From Acinetobacter sp. NIPH 2100 (lineage in GTDB: Bacteria; Pseudomonadota; Gammaproteobacteria; Pseudomonadales; Moraxellaceae): a stretch of 64,000 nt of DNA. This document shows positions 56,169-64,000 of this stretch, one piece after another. The stretch covers positions 248,001 through 312,000 of the forward strand of contig NZ_KB850224.1 of the NCBI RefSeq assembly GCF_000369805.1, read 5' to 3'. How positions within the stretch are numbered: the first letter of the stretch is position 1; each line of letters begins with the position of its first letter. Below the pieces are notes generated by a model, which was not told the origin of the DNA, made no database searches, and saw only the letters and a list, made by a program, of their open reading frames with translations. The position numbers and the translations under genes are program-made.

Positions 56169-57347
56169 ATGACCCAACACAACAACATTTACCGAACGTT
56201 ATGTGCAAGTGTGTTGATGTGTTGGGGGCTGCATCTCTCCGCAGCGCCAATTACTCATTCTTCTGGATGGGCTGATGAAGATAAAAGTATCAGCAGCACA
56301 GAAGTTCCGATTGAGTCAATTCAACAATTTGTACAAATTTATGGCATTGTGAAAGACAACTATGTCGATAAAAAGTCTGACGATGCATTATTTCAGCAGT
56401 CGATCAAAGGCTTGGTCAGCGGCTTAGATCGCTATTCTCGTTATTTATCTGCAGAAGAATATCGTCAATTGATTCAATATACAGAAGGTGATTTAGCCTC
56501 TGTCGATTTCAACTTAAATTATGATGCGCATTCGAAGTCTTGGCAGATTCAGGATTTAAAGTCTGGCTCAGATTCAAGCAAATTGGGTTTGCGTAATGGT
56601 CAAGTGATTCTCAAAGTTGATAATCAAGAACTCAAAAATTTAAATCAAGACCAGATACAAGGTCTACTGTATGGTTCGATTGGCAGTACTGTACAAATCC
56701 ATCCAGAGAATAATAACAGTACAGTGATCTTGGTGCGCAATAAAAAAGTCGAAACGGATATTGAGCCTGTGCTACTGCATAATCAAGTGCTGGTATTAAA
56801 AATCCGCGTTTTTCAGCAAGATACTGCCAATGAAGTGAAACGTTTAATTGAGGAATATAGCTCAAGCAAACTTAAAGCGGTGGTTTTCGATTTACGTAAT
56901 AATCCGGGTGGGTTGCTCTCTGCTTCAGTGGAGGCTGCCGATTTATTTTTAAATCAAGGTCTGATTGTGACGACGAAAAGTCGTTCTGAGGGTGATCAGC
57001 AATTCCAAGCCCTACCTTCCAATGAATTTCAAAATCTGAAATTAGGCATTCTCATTAATCGTCGTTCGGCTTCTGCTGCGGAAGTTTTCACAGCCGCATT
57101 AAAAGAACATAAGCGCGCCTGGGTGGTGGGTGAAAATAGCTATGGTAAAGGTGTGGTACAAAAGCTATTTCCTTTACCAAGCGGTGCTGCACTGCAAATG
57201 ACGGTATCCCACTATTACACCCCGAATGGCAATATGATTGAAGGTCAGGGCATTCAGCCCAATCAAACTTATGCTTTGTCTGCCGAGATGAAAGAAGATA
57301 ATTATCTGGAGCATGTCACAGATTTGGTTTTGAAAAGCAGATATTAA
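56169..57347 (+). CDS. S41 family C-terminal processing peptidase
   Basis: A 392-residue periplasmic serine protease. A signal peptide (about 1-25, ending LHLSAA) is followed by a helical region, a PDZ-like domain (about 100-190, with LGLRNGQVILKVDNQEL), then the S41 catalytic core: VFDLRNNPGGLLSASVEAADLF, the nucleophile Ser in RRSASAAEVFTAAL, and Lys in NSYGKGVVQKLF. C-terminal processing peptidases (Ctp/Prc) trim cell-wall hydrolases and other envelope proteins. The order gpmI-(envC)-ctpA is common; here envC is missing between them. Confidence 0.9.
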   Translation: MTQHNNIYRTLCASVLMCWGLHLSAAPITHSSGWADEDKSISSTEVPIESIQQFVQIYGIVKDNYVDKKSDDALFQQSIKGLVSGLDRYSRYLSAEEYRQLIQYTEGDLASVDFNLNYDAHSKSWQIQDLKSGSDSSKLGLRNGQVILKVDNQELKNLNQDQIQGLLYGSIGSTVQIHPENNNSTVILVRNKKVETDIEPVLLHNQVLVLKIRVFQQDTANEVKRLIEEYSSSKLKAVVFDLRNNPGGLLSASVEAADLFLNQGLIVTTKSRSEGDQQFQALPSNEFQNLKLGILINRRSASAAEVFTAALKEHKRAWVVGENSYGKGVVQKLFPLPSGAALQMTVSHYYTPNGNMIEGQGIQPNQTYALSAEMKEDNYLEHVTDLVLKSRY

Positions 57348-57377
57348 AAAAAGCCCCTGATGACAGGGGCTTTTTTT
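57345..57377. terminator. Bidirectional terminator between ctp and pilR
   Basis: AGCCCCTG (57352) pairs with CAGGGGCT (57364), flanked by seven A and seven T. Confidence 0.9.
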
Positions 57378-57382
57378 AAAGA

Positions 57383-58819
57383 TTATTCATCATCTTCAGT
57401 ATCTAAACCGAATTTTTTCAAACGATAGCGTAATGAACGGAAGGTCATTCCCAATTTCTTGGCTGCCAAGGTTCGATTCCAATGGGTCAGATTGAGAGCA
57501 TTCAGCAGAATTTCTTTTTCAATATTCTCTAAATAACGCTCTAAACCTTCGGGTGGAAGCTTCTTTGAACTCATGCTTGGACTTGCAGAGTGCTGTGGTG
57601 CTTCAACTTCTTCAGTTGTAGTATTGGAAAATGAAGGTGCTGGATTGACGAACGAACTGCGTAATGGCGCAGTTTGTAAATGGGCCAAGTCAATATTGTC
57701 ATCATCACTGAGCGTAATTGCACGTTCAATGATGTTGCGTAATTCACGTACATTACCCGGGAAATATTGTTGCAACAGGAATTGCTCTGCACGTGAGGAG
57801 AGCGATTTTGTCGACAATTCCCATTCCTGACTGATTCTTTGAATAAAGTGATTCGCCAATAATAGGATGTCTTGCCCGCGCTCACGCAAGGGTGGCAGTA
57901 CAATATCCATGACATGAATACGGAAGAACAGATCTTGTCGGAAGCGGCCTTGTTGTACCAATAATTCTAGATCTTGATGACTGGCACTGATGACACGGAA
58001 ATCAACATCAATTTCTTGGTCAGAACCGACTGGGCGAATTTTCTTTTCTTGAACTGCACGTAGTAGTTTGACCTGCATATTTAAAGGCAGTTCAGCAATT
58101 TCATCTAAAAATAGACTACCGCCATGTGCAGAGAGAATTAAGCCCTGCTTGTCCTGTGTTGCACCAGTGAAGCTGCCTTTTTTATGGCCAAATAACTCGC
58201 TTTCCATCAATTCAGTTGGAATTGCGCCACAGTTAATGGCAATAAAAGGGCCTTCGCTACGGTTACTCAAACGATGTACCAGATTCGCGACGACTTCTTT
58301 ACCCGTTCCTGATTCACCTGTAATAAACACAGGGGCTTGAGAACGAGCGATTTTCTTCAAAGCGATCCGTAATTGTTGAATCGGTGCTGAACGTCCAATT
58401 AACAGTTTATTTTCTAAAGCTGTTTCAGCGGCCTCTTGTTCGGGCTGTGGACGATTCAAGGCTTTTTGGATCAGCTGATCCAAATGCATTTGATTGACAG
58501 GTTTACTGACAAAATCAAATGCGCCCGCTTTTAATGCTGCAATGGCAATATCCATATTGCCATAGGCGGTTAATACTGCAATAGGCGTATTGGGATAGTT
58601 CTGAGTCACATGTTTGACCAAATCCAAACCATTACCATCTGGAAGATTTAAATCTGTTAAACAAGCGTCATACTGGAACTCAGTAAAGAATTTTTTTGCC
58701 TGTTCGACCCGATAGGCGAGATGTGTCTTGATACCCATGCGCGCGAGCGTCATTTGCATTAAAAGACATAAATCTTCTTCATCGTCTACGAGCAAGACGA
58801 GTGGTTGTTTTGTTGCCAT
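57383..58819 (-). CDS. pilR: Sigma-54-dependent response regulator PilR
   Basis: A 478-residue NtrC-type activator. The receiver domain (1-120) has Asp56 in CLTDLNLPDGNG. The AAA+ domain (about 135-370) has Walker A GESGTGKE, the sigma-54-contact loop GSFTGAT (the GAFTGA variant usual in PilR), and Walker B LFLDEIAELP. A Fis-type helix-turn-helix ends the protein (NALNLTHWNRTLAAKKLGMTFRSLRYRLKKFG, in two parts). It is cognate to PilS upstream and activates the pilA pilin promoter through RpoN, linking to type IV pili, twitching and DNA uptake. Confidence 0.94.
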   Translation of the reverse strand: MATKQPLVLLVDDEEDLCLLMQMTLARMGIKTHLAYRVEQAKKFFTEFQYDACLTDLNLPDGNGLDLVKHVTQNYPNTPIAVLTAYGNMDIAIAALKAGAFDFVSKPVNQMHLDQLIQKALNRPQPEQEAAETALENKLLIGRSAPIQQLRIALKKIARSQAPVFITGESGTGKEVVANLVHRLSNRSEGPFIAINCGAIPTELMESELFGHKKGSFTGATQDKQGLILSAHGGSLFLDEIAELPLNMQVKLLRAVQEKKIRPVGSDQEIDVDFRVISASHQDLELLVQQGRFRQDLFFRIHVMDIVLPPLRERGQDILLLANHFIQRISQEWELSTKSLSSRAEQFLLQQYFPGNVRELRNIIERAITLSDDDNIDLAHLQTAPLRSSFVNPAPSFSNTTTEEVEAPQHSASPSMSSKKLPPEGLERYLENIEKEILLNALNLTHWNRTLAAKKLGMTFRSLRYRLKKFGLDTEDDE

Positions 58820-58840
58820 TCCCCGAGAAACCTAATCTAA

Positions 58841-60406
58841 TCAATGAATTTTAGAGCATTCAATCCTGAAGCATGCCCCTTGTTGTCGCTCTATATAGGT
58901 GAGCTTTGCATGATTGGCCTCACAAAATGTGTGAGACAAATACAATCCTAAACCAGTTCCTTTAATTTCGGTACTAAAAAATGGTTTGAACAGTTGAGAA
59001 ATATCTCGTTTTGAGACACCCGTCCCAAAATCGATGACATCAATGCAAGTTCGCCCCTCTTTTTCGTGCACTTCGACTTCAATATAAGGTGCGTCTGTTG
59101 CATTATGTCGGAGTGCATTTCTAATTAAATTAATCAGCACTTGGCGTAATTGTTTTTCGTCAAATAAGATGCTGACCTGTTCTGTTAGCTTAATTTGGAT
59201 TTGTTGTTTAGCATCGGTCAGATCTTCATTAAGTAAACTCTCAAAGAAGGAGCTCAGATCAATTTCTTGTGGCTCAGTCGGTTTATTCCGTGCCATGGCT
59301 AAGGTGTCTTGCACGATGCTATCAATCCGCTTGGCTTGTTTGCTGATCATGCGGGACAGCATTTCTTGTTGGTGCTGATCACTGTCTTTGAATAGCTCAT
59401 TGGCTTGCACAATCGCAGCCAAAGGATTGCGAATTTCATGGGCAATACTGGCAGAAAGCTGACCCAGTGCAGCAAGTTTCAGTTGCTGCACTTGCTGAGT
59501 CAGTTTCTGCGCGTCTTTTAAGATTAGTAACACTAAGGCTTGTTCAGGAACAATCAGATGTTTCACCCGAACGTTGATGGTGTACGCGCTTTGCTGTGAT
59601 TCAAAACTAAATTCTTCACCATCTTCAAGATCACTAAATTGAATCAGTTCAAACAAGTCTGGTTGTAACTTTATCAGCGGTGTTTTTTCTAAAGAAATCG
59701 GTAAATGTATGCCTAATAAGGTATTGGCTGCCGGATTGGTTAATACGATATGATTGCTTTCATCAAGTACCAAATAACCATCTTCAATCTGTTCTAAAAT
59801 ATAACGGTTAATATTTTGTAATTGATGAATTTCAATGGATTGATGAAAAGTTAAGGTTTCTAAAATTTTAAAACGCTGTACTGCAATACGACCAATGGCA
59901 TGGACCACAAAAAATAAAAACGCCAGAAAAATGCTGTTACCGAGATGATTTAAATTATTGACGGCAAAAAAGTCACCTAAAAAACGCTGGTAAACCACCA
60001 TAATGACGGCAAATAGAGTAATGACCAGCGAAAGCTGAGCATTGAGTAAAATCGCAGAAGAAAAAATAATAATGACGTAAAGCAAGCTCAGCTGTAGATT
60101 TGGGCCACCTGCTGAGAAGGTGATTAAGCTTAAACAAATGACATCAATCAGAAAGATAAAAATCAGTTGCTTTGAGGTTTGGATTGGAAGCAGTTGCAGT
60201 AAAAAAAGCTGAAAAATATTGATCGTGATATAACAAATCAGCGTATAGAAATATAAAAAAGGGTAAATGTAATTGCTAGACAGCTGTTCGGCTGTCAATA
60301 AATAAATTAAAAGCAGGCTAATCGAAATAATGAGCCGATAGCCACTATACCAAACGCCGAGCCGATAGACCGTCTGTGAAACTGATGACGCAATTTTCCC
60401 TAACAT
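58841..60406 (-). CDS. pilS: Sensor histidine kinase PilS
   Basis: A 521-residue kinase. The first 190 residues form about six membrane helices without a large external domain, the PilS architecture. A PAS domain (about 200-290, LEQIEDGYLVLDESNHIVLTNPAANTLLGI in part) follows. The H-box is LSASIAHEIRNPLAAIVQA, the N-box NLIRNALRHNA, and the G-box GTGLGLYLSHTFCEANHAKL is intact. In Pseudomonas PilS senses pilin in the membrane and represses its own synthesis through PilR. The start of pilR lies 21 bases downstream. Confidence 0.93.
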   Translation of the reverse strand: MLGKIASSVSQTVYRLGVWYSGYRLIISISLLLIYLLTAEQLSSNYIYPFLYFYTLICYITINIFQLFLLQLLPIQTSKQLIFIFLIDVICLSLITFSAGGPNLQLSLLYVIIIFSSAILLNAQLSLVITLFAVIMVVYQRFLGDFFAVNNLNHLGNSIFLAFLFFVVHAIGRIAVQRFKILETLTFHQSIEIHQLQNINRYILEQIEDGYLVLDESNHIVLTNPAANTLLGIHLPISLEKTPLIKLQPDLFELIQFSDLEDGEEFSFESQQSAYTINVRVKHLIVPEQALVLLILKDAQKLTQQVQQLKLAALGQLSASIAHEIRNPLAAIVQANELFKDSDQHQQEMLSRMISKQAKRIDSIVQDTLAMARNKPTEPQEIDLSSFFESLLNEDLTDAKQQIQIKLTEQVSILFDEKQLRQVLINLIRNALRHNATDAPYIEVEVHEKEGRTCIDVIDFGTGVSKRDISQLFKPFFSTEIKGTGLGLYLSHTFCEANHAKLTYIERQQGACFRIECSKIH

Positions 60407-60423
60407 AGGCGCTTACTGTTGTT

Positions 60424-61059
60424 TTAAGGTTTAATGAGCCCATAGCGAATTGCAAGATGGGTGAGTTTGACATCACTATCAATGGCCAGTTTTTCAAAAA
60501 TACGATAGCGATACGTGTTAACGGTTTTAACGCTTACAAACAATTTGTCAGCAATCTCTTGGGCACTGATACAGTTCACCACCATCATGGCAACTTGCAT
60601 TTCACGTTCTGAGAGCGCATCAAAAGGAGATTGTTGTGTATCAGAGAGATATGAGCTAGCCAGTTGTTCAGCAATATCTGCACTAAAGTATTTTCCACCT
60701 TGCATCACTTTATTGATGGCTCGAACCATTTCGGTAATCGGAGCACCTTTGGTGATATAACCTTTTGCACCAGCTTTAAGTAATAGCGATGGATAGGGCT
60801 CTTCGGCAAGACCGCTCACGGCAATGACTTTGGTTTCAGGCGCAGTCTGTAACAAACGGCGTGTGGTTTCTACGCCACCAATGCCTGGCATATTCACATC
60901 TAAGAGCACTACTTGAGGGTGCTTTTGACGCACCAAAGCAATCGCTTCCTCTCCTGACTCTGCTTGTCCGATGACTTCAACATCAGGGTGGTCTTCCAAC
61001 ATACGACAAATTCCTGTGCGTACGAGTTCATGATCATCAACAACGAGAACAGTGATCAA
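60424..61059 (-). CDS. gacA: GacA/UvrY-type response regulator
   Basis: A 211-residue NarL/FixJ-family regulator. The receiver domain has VVDDHELVRTGI and the phosphorylated Asp54 in VLLDVNMPGIGG, and the KGYITKGAP lysine region. The LuxR-type helix-turn-helix DALSEREMQVAMMVVNCISAQEIADKLFVSVKTVNTYRYRIFEKL (in parts, about 147-191) follows. GacA acts with GacS, encoded elsewhere, to control small regulatory RNAs and virulence, motility and phenylacetate catabolism in A. baumannii. It lies 17 bases from pilS, on the same strand; a pilS-gacA cluster is known from Acinetobacter. AGGAGG-like GGAGGTC precedes the ATG. Confidence 0.9.
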   Translation of the reverse strand: MITVLVVDDHELVRTGICRMLEDHPDVEVIGQAESGEEAIALVRQKHPQVVLLDVNMPGIGGVETTRRLLQTAPETKVIAVSGLAEEPYPSLLLKAGAKGYITKGAPITEMVRAINKVMQGGKYFSADIAEQLASSYLSDTQQSPFDALSEREMQVAMMVVNCISAQEIADKLFVSVKTVNTYRYRIFEKLAIDSDVKLTHLAIRYGLIKP

Positions 61060-61268
61060 GAAGACCTCCTTTTTTCAAAAAACTGGTTTTTTGTTACATA
61101 AAGCAAAATTAGCTTGCAATGAAACGACAAAATTAGCAATCCTATTCTTCGTTTTTAGCGAATAGTTGTACACAATTGTGTCTATAAAAGCTTTACCCGA
61201 TTTGTTCAAATGTAAGGCATAATGGTATTAAGCGCAAATGTGCAGCGTCCAGAGTTGAGTATTGTGTC

Positions 61269-62333
61269 GTGAAAAATTCTAAAAAATCTATCATGCATGT
61301 TTTAAGCATGTCTATCTTGTGGGCTTTAAGCTCAACAAGTTTTGCAGAACTGGTTGTGAATAACAATCCAGCTTCTTCGCGTGTGAATGGTTCAGCTTCA
61401 ATGAATTGGTCTGCAAGTGATGCAAGCCAGTTGATGGAAGATGATGAACCATTGGAAATTGGTCCACAAGGTTCAACCTCTGTTACCACAACATTGCGTA
61501 ATGGTGGTTCGGCAACGATTAGCTCTTCTACTGCACAGCAATCTACGTCGCAGATTCGAGATACTTTTGGTTACAGTAGCCAGCCTTCTGTCAATGCACG
61601 TGCTGCGTTGGTGATGGACGCACAGACCGGTGAAGTGCTGTACAGTAAAAACAGTAATATGTCCGTGCCGATTGCATCTATTACCAAATTGATGACAGCT
61701 GTGGTCACAGCGGACGCGCGCTTAAACATGTCAGAAGAAATCACTTTGCAGTCGATTGATTTTGCGGGTGCTGGAGGTAAGAACTCAAGTTCAACCTTAC
61801 GCGCTGGTGATACCATGAATCGTGCAGAAGCACTTCTATTTGCTTTGATGAAGTCTGAGAATCCAGCTGCTGCTGCCTTGGCGCGTACCTACCCAGGTGG
61901 TCGTTCAGCCTTTATTGCTGCGATGAATGCAAAAGCGAGGCAATTGGGCATGACTGCAACACGTTACGCTGAATCAACGGGCTTAGACCCACACAATGTC
62001 TCTTCAGCGCGTGATTTGGGCATTCTGGTCAGTACTGCTTCGCAATATGGCTTGATTCGTCAATTTTCTACGACACCAACCTATGATTTCAATTTAGGTT
62101 ACCGTGTGTTGAAATCAAATAATACCAATGCATTAGTGCGTAATGGTGGCTGGAACATTAACTTGTCAAAAACAGGTTATATCAATGAAGCAGGTCGTTG
62201 TGTCGTCATGCATACGACGGTGAATTCACGTCCAGCAGTTGTGGTGTTATTGGGTGCGCCAAGTTCGCAAGCACGTAACAGCGATGCAACTAATCTATTA
62301 AGCTGGTTAAGTACTTTGCCAAAACGTGTTTAG
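61269..62333 (+). CDS. pbpG: D-alanyl-D-alanine endopeptidase PBP7/8 (PbpG)
   Basis: A 354-residue low-molecular-weight penicillin-binding protein. A signal peptide (1-26, ending STSFA) and a Ser/Thr-rich linker to about residue 105 are followed by the S11 peptidase domain. The active serine motif is Ser137-Ile-Thr-Lys140 (ASITKLM), the second motif is Ser-Glu-Asn (KSENPAAAAL), and the third is KTGYIN. It cleaves D-Ala-meso-DAP cross-links in the periplasm. In A. baumannii PbpG contributes to serum survival. A GTG start is used; an ATG 24 bases later is also possible. Confidence 0.93.
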   Translation: MKNSKKSIMHVLSMSILWALSSTSFAELVVNNNPASSRVNGSASMNWSASDASQLMEDDEPLEIGPQGSTSVTTTLRNGGSATISSSTAQQSTSQIRDTFGYSSQPSVNARAALVMDAQTGEVLYSKNSNMSVPIASITKLMTAVVTADARLNMSEEITLQSIDFAGAGGKNSSSTLRAGDTMNRAEALLFALMKSENPAAAALARTYPGGRSAFIAAMNAKARQLGMTATRYAESTGLDPHNVSSARDLGILVSTASQYGLIRQFSTTPTYDFNLGYRVLKSNNTNALVRNGGWNINLSKTGYINEAGRCVVMHTTVNSRPAVVVLLGAPSSQARNSDATNLLSWLSTLPKRV

Positions 62334-62345
62334 TGCTTTTTAATC

Positions 62346-62377
62346 GAAAAAACTCCTCTTTATGGGGAGTTTTTTTA
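62346..62377 (+). terminator. Terminator after pbpG
   Basis: ACTCC (62352) pairs with GGAGT (62366), extended by A/T pairs, with seven T after. Confidence 0.8.
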
Positions 62378-62484
62378 TGCCTGTACAATGCGACACAACT
62401 TGTCTTATTTCAATAAATTATGTTCATTTTTTAAGCCGAAATCGGCTAATGTGTGCCTACAATAAAAAATGATGACAGACCATT

Positions 62485-63102
62485 ATGAATGCGATGCAAC
62501 ACGCACGGATTTCTGCAAAACGCTGGGGTGGGGAACCCGAAGACTACTATGAATTACATGCATTCATAGACAGTACCAAAAGTCTATGCAGTGATGCGCG
62601 ACACCGAATTTTACATACCTTGTGGGGCATAAATTCGGTTGTGGTTCCTGTGTTTGGACATAGCCTTCAAAATAGCGCAGGCAAATCGATTGATATTAAA
62701 GATTTGTGTGAGCGTGATCATTTATTGGTGGATTACCAACAGCGTTTTATTCCGACACTCAATGATTTTGTAAATGCGATAAATGCAAGACAATTGCCTA
62801 AACACTTTGAACAGCATTTAGAACAATTACATCATGATTATGTACAGGATAAAACACTCTCACAATTAATGTTATCGCCTTTGGCACTGACGGGAAAATT
62901 GCATTCGCTCTTGTTCACCCATAACAGTTGGTTTATCTACGATATTTTGCCGAGGATTGGGCAACTGCCGAAACTGGACAATATCGTGTATAGCCCCGCT
63001 GATTTTTTTAATGCCATGCATTTTGAATTATGGATGGATAATGGCATGGCAATTCCTGCAAGCGCTCAAGCATTACATCAAATAAAACAAACAACTCAAT
63101 GA
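62485..63102 (+). CDS. DUF6915-like protein of unknown function
   Basis: A 205-residue protein. The first 75 residues have HARISAKRWGGEPEDYYELHAFID followed by RHRILHTLWGINSVVVPVFG, a pattern I associate with DUF6915 (metal-binding-looking His residues, no known function). The rest (about 100-200) is helical without recognised motifs. No signal peptide. It lies 22 bases before the next gene on the same strand, so the two are probably co-transcribed. Confidence 0.65.
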   Translation: MNAMQHARISAKRWGGEPEDYYELHAFIDSTKSLCSDARHRILHTLWGINSVVVPVFGHSLQNSAGKSIDIKDLCERDHLLVDYQQRFIPTLNDFVNAINARQLPKHFEQHLEQLHHDYVQDKTLSQLMLSPLALTGKLHSLLFTHNSWFIYDILPRIGQLPKLDNIVYSPADFFNAMHFELWMDNGMAIPASAQALHQIKQTTQ

Positions 63103-63123
63103 TAAATGAATCAGGGGAACAAC

Positions 63124-63894
63124 ATGACGACTTACGTGATCCGCGCCAAATACTTTGGTTATAACGATGAAGTCTTTTACGTCGCAGGCAATCGTATTGC
63201 CAATGTTTTTGGGGATAAAGCCCAAGCCGAGGCCGCATATAAAAAGCTAGAAATTGATGGGGCGCGAGATTTTGCTCTGTATGAAGTGGAATCCCTTTTT
63301 GATGCAGATGAAGCATTGTTAAAACAATTGGATGATTTTGTATTTTCACGTTGTGGTGAGCATGTCTGTGAAGATGGGGATATTTCGGATGACGTGTTAC
63401 CTGAAAGCTTAAGCGATGAAGATACTTTTGAATTTATTCAATTGGCAGGAATGCAAAAATTTCAACTGGTACAGTTTCAACATGAGGCTCGGTTTTATGC
63501 GCTTTGGTCAGTCAAAAAACAGAAATGGGTGGAAGAGCATGATGAGTTTTTTGCCAGTTTAGCTTATGCAGATCAACCTGAACAATTAAAAGCGAATGTC
63601 GGAACTATTTTTGCAGATTATGACTATGGCGATATTCAGCTTAAAGGCTCACTTGATGAGTTGTCTGATCAGCCTGTGCTCTTACAGGCAATGATCACAG
63701 CGCAATCGGGTTTGAAATACGATCAGAAAAGCCAAATTTTAACGGTTATGCAGGGTTGGGAAGAAGAAGCTTTATATGCGGTTAATCCTTTACTCAAACA
63801 GCCATTATTTGAAATCAAAGAAATTGAGCTTGAAGAAATTCAGAGGATTGAAAAAGAATTAACTGCACAATATAGCTATGATGATTACGAATAA
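63124..63894 (+). CDS. Acidic hypothetical protein
   Basis: A 256-residue, strongly acidic protein (MTTYVIRAKYFGYNDEVFYVAGNRI at the start, in part; an acidic block DEDTFEFIQLAG near 105). No domain, signal peptide or membrane segment is recognised. AGGGGAA stands before the ATG at 63124, which was preferred over an ATG at 63106. It ends with a strong terminator. The role is unknown. Confidence 0.7.
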   Translation: MTTYVIRAKYFGYNDEVFYVAGNRIANVFGDKAQAEAAYKKLEIDGARDFALYEVESLFDADEALLKQLDDFVFSRCGEHVCEDGDISDDVLPESLSDEDTFEFIQLAGMQKFQLVQFQHEARFYALWSVKKQKWVEEHDEFFASLAYADQPEQLKANVGTIFADYDYGDIQLKGSLDELSDQPVLLQAMITAQSGLKYDQKSQILTVMQGWEEEALYAVNPLLKQPLFEIKEIELEEIQRIEKELTAQYSYDDYE

Positions 63895-63917
63895 CTTTCT
63901 CTTTCTATGATTAGGAA

Positions 63918-63952
63918 TAAAAAAAACCAGTTGCAGGCAACTGGTTTTTTTT
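63918..63952. terminator. Terminator near the window end
   Basis: CCAGTTGC (63927) pairs with GCAACTGG (63937), with eight A before and eight T after. Confidence 0.9.
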
Positions 63953-64000
63953 ATTTCAGTATGTATGCTTACATATTTGAAAGAATAGAATCTTTCACTT

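Overview
The window looks like the chromosome of an Acinetobacter species. This rests on the low G+C codon use, the OprD-type porin, the gene types, and a gene order (parC, fadD, ppa, comM, glnK-amtB, nrdR-ribD-adenine methylase, ribE, pepA-holC/lptFG, gpmI, pilS-pilR, gacA, pbpG) that matches what I remember of the region around comM in A. baumannii. The exact species cannot be fixed from the sequence alone.

Layout. At 1-7.5 kb lie the end of a YgiQ radical-SAM gene, a DUF2726 gene, a RidA gene, a leftward creB-creC-creD operon and dinB. At 7.4-13.2 kb are a GH25 lysozyme, an unknown membrane protein, a DHA2 efflux pump, a lipoprotein of the choice-of-anchor I type behind a strong Pho-box array, and a LOG-family gene. 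At 13.4-23 kb are housekeeping genes (TerC, YchJ, TRIC channel, Sel1 protein, parC, fadD, MAPEG, ppa). At 23-28 kb are envelope proteins: an OprD porin and two paralogous TorF-type porins, each behind a near-identical sigma-54 promoter, with a TauE/SafE gene between them. At 42.2-63.9 kb are ubiK, glnK-amtB with a sigma-54 promoter between them, nrdR-ribD-adenine methyltransferase, a GlpF-like channel, ribE, pepA-holC diverging from lptF-lptG, gpmI-ctp, pilS-pilR, gacA, pbpG and two unknown genes.

The most striking feature is a 12.7-kb Tn7-like transposon (28609-41331) that splits comM and is bounded by a GCCAC target duplication and TGT/ACA tips. Its core runs tnsA-tnsB-tnsC-tniQ, then a protein with twelve CxxC pairs (probably TniE/TnsF-like), then a gene whose layout resembles Tn7 TnsE. 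The cargo is an OLD-family ATPase/TOPRIM nuclease, a DUF2971 protein and, convergent to these, a small transglutaminase-like protein with a visible Cys-His-Asp triad. No resistance genes are present. I read it as a relative of the AbaR/Tn6022 islands carrying a probable anti-phage cargo, possibly with two targeting routes: comM through TniQ and the zinc protein, and replicating or conjugating DNA through the TnsE-like protein. Insertion breaks ComM, the branch-migration helicase used in natural transformation.

Several regulatory links can be read directly: a perfect cre-tag ahead of creD, five 11-bp Pho-box units ahead of the lipoprotein gene, three textbook -24/-12 sigma-54 promoters, and paired 24-bp repeats at the tnsA end that probably bind TnsB and abut the tnsA start.
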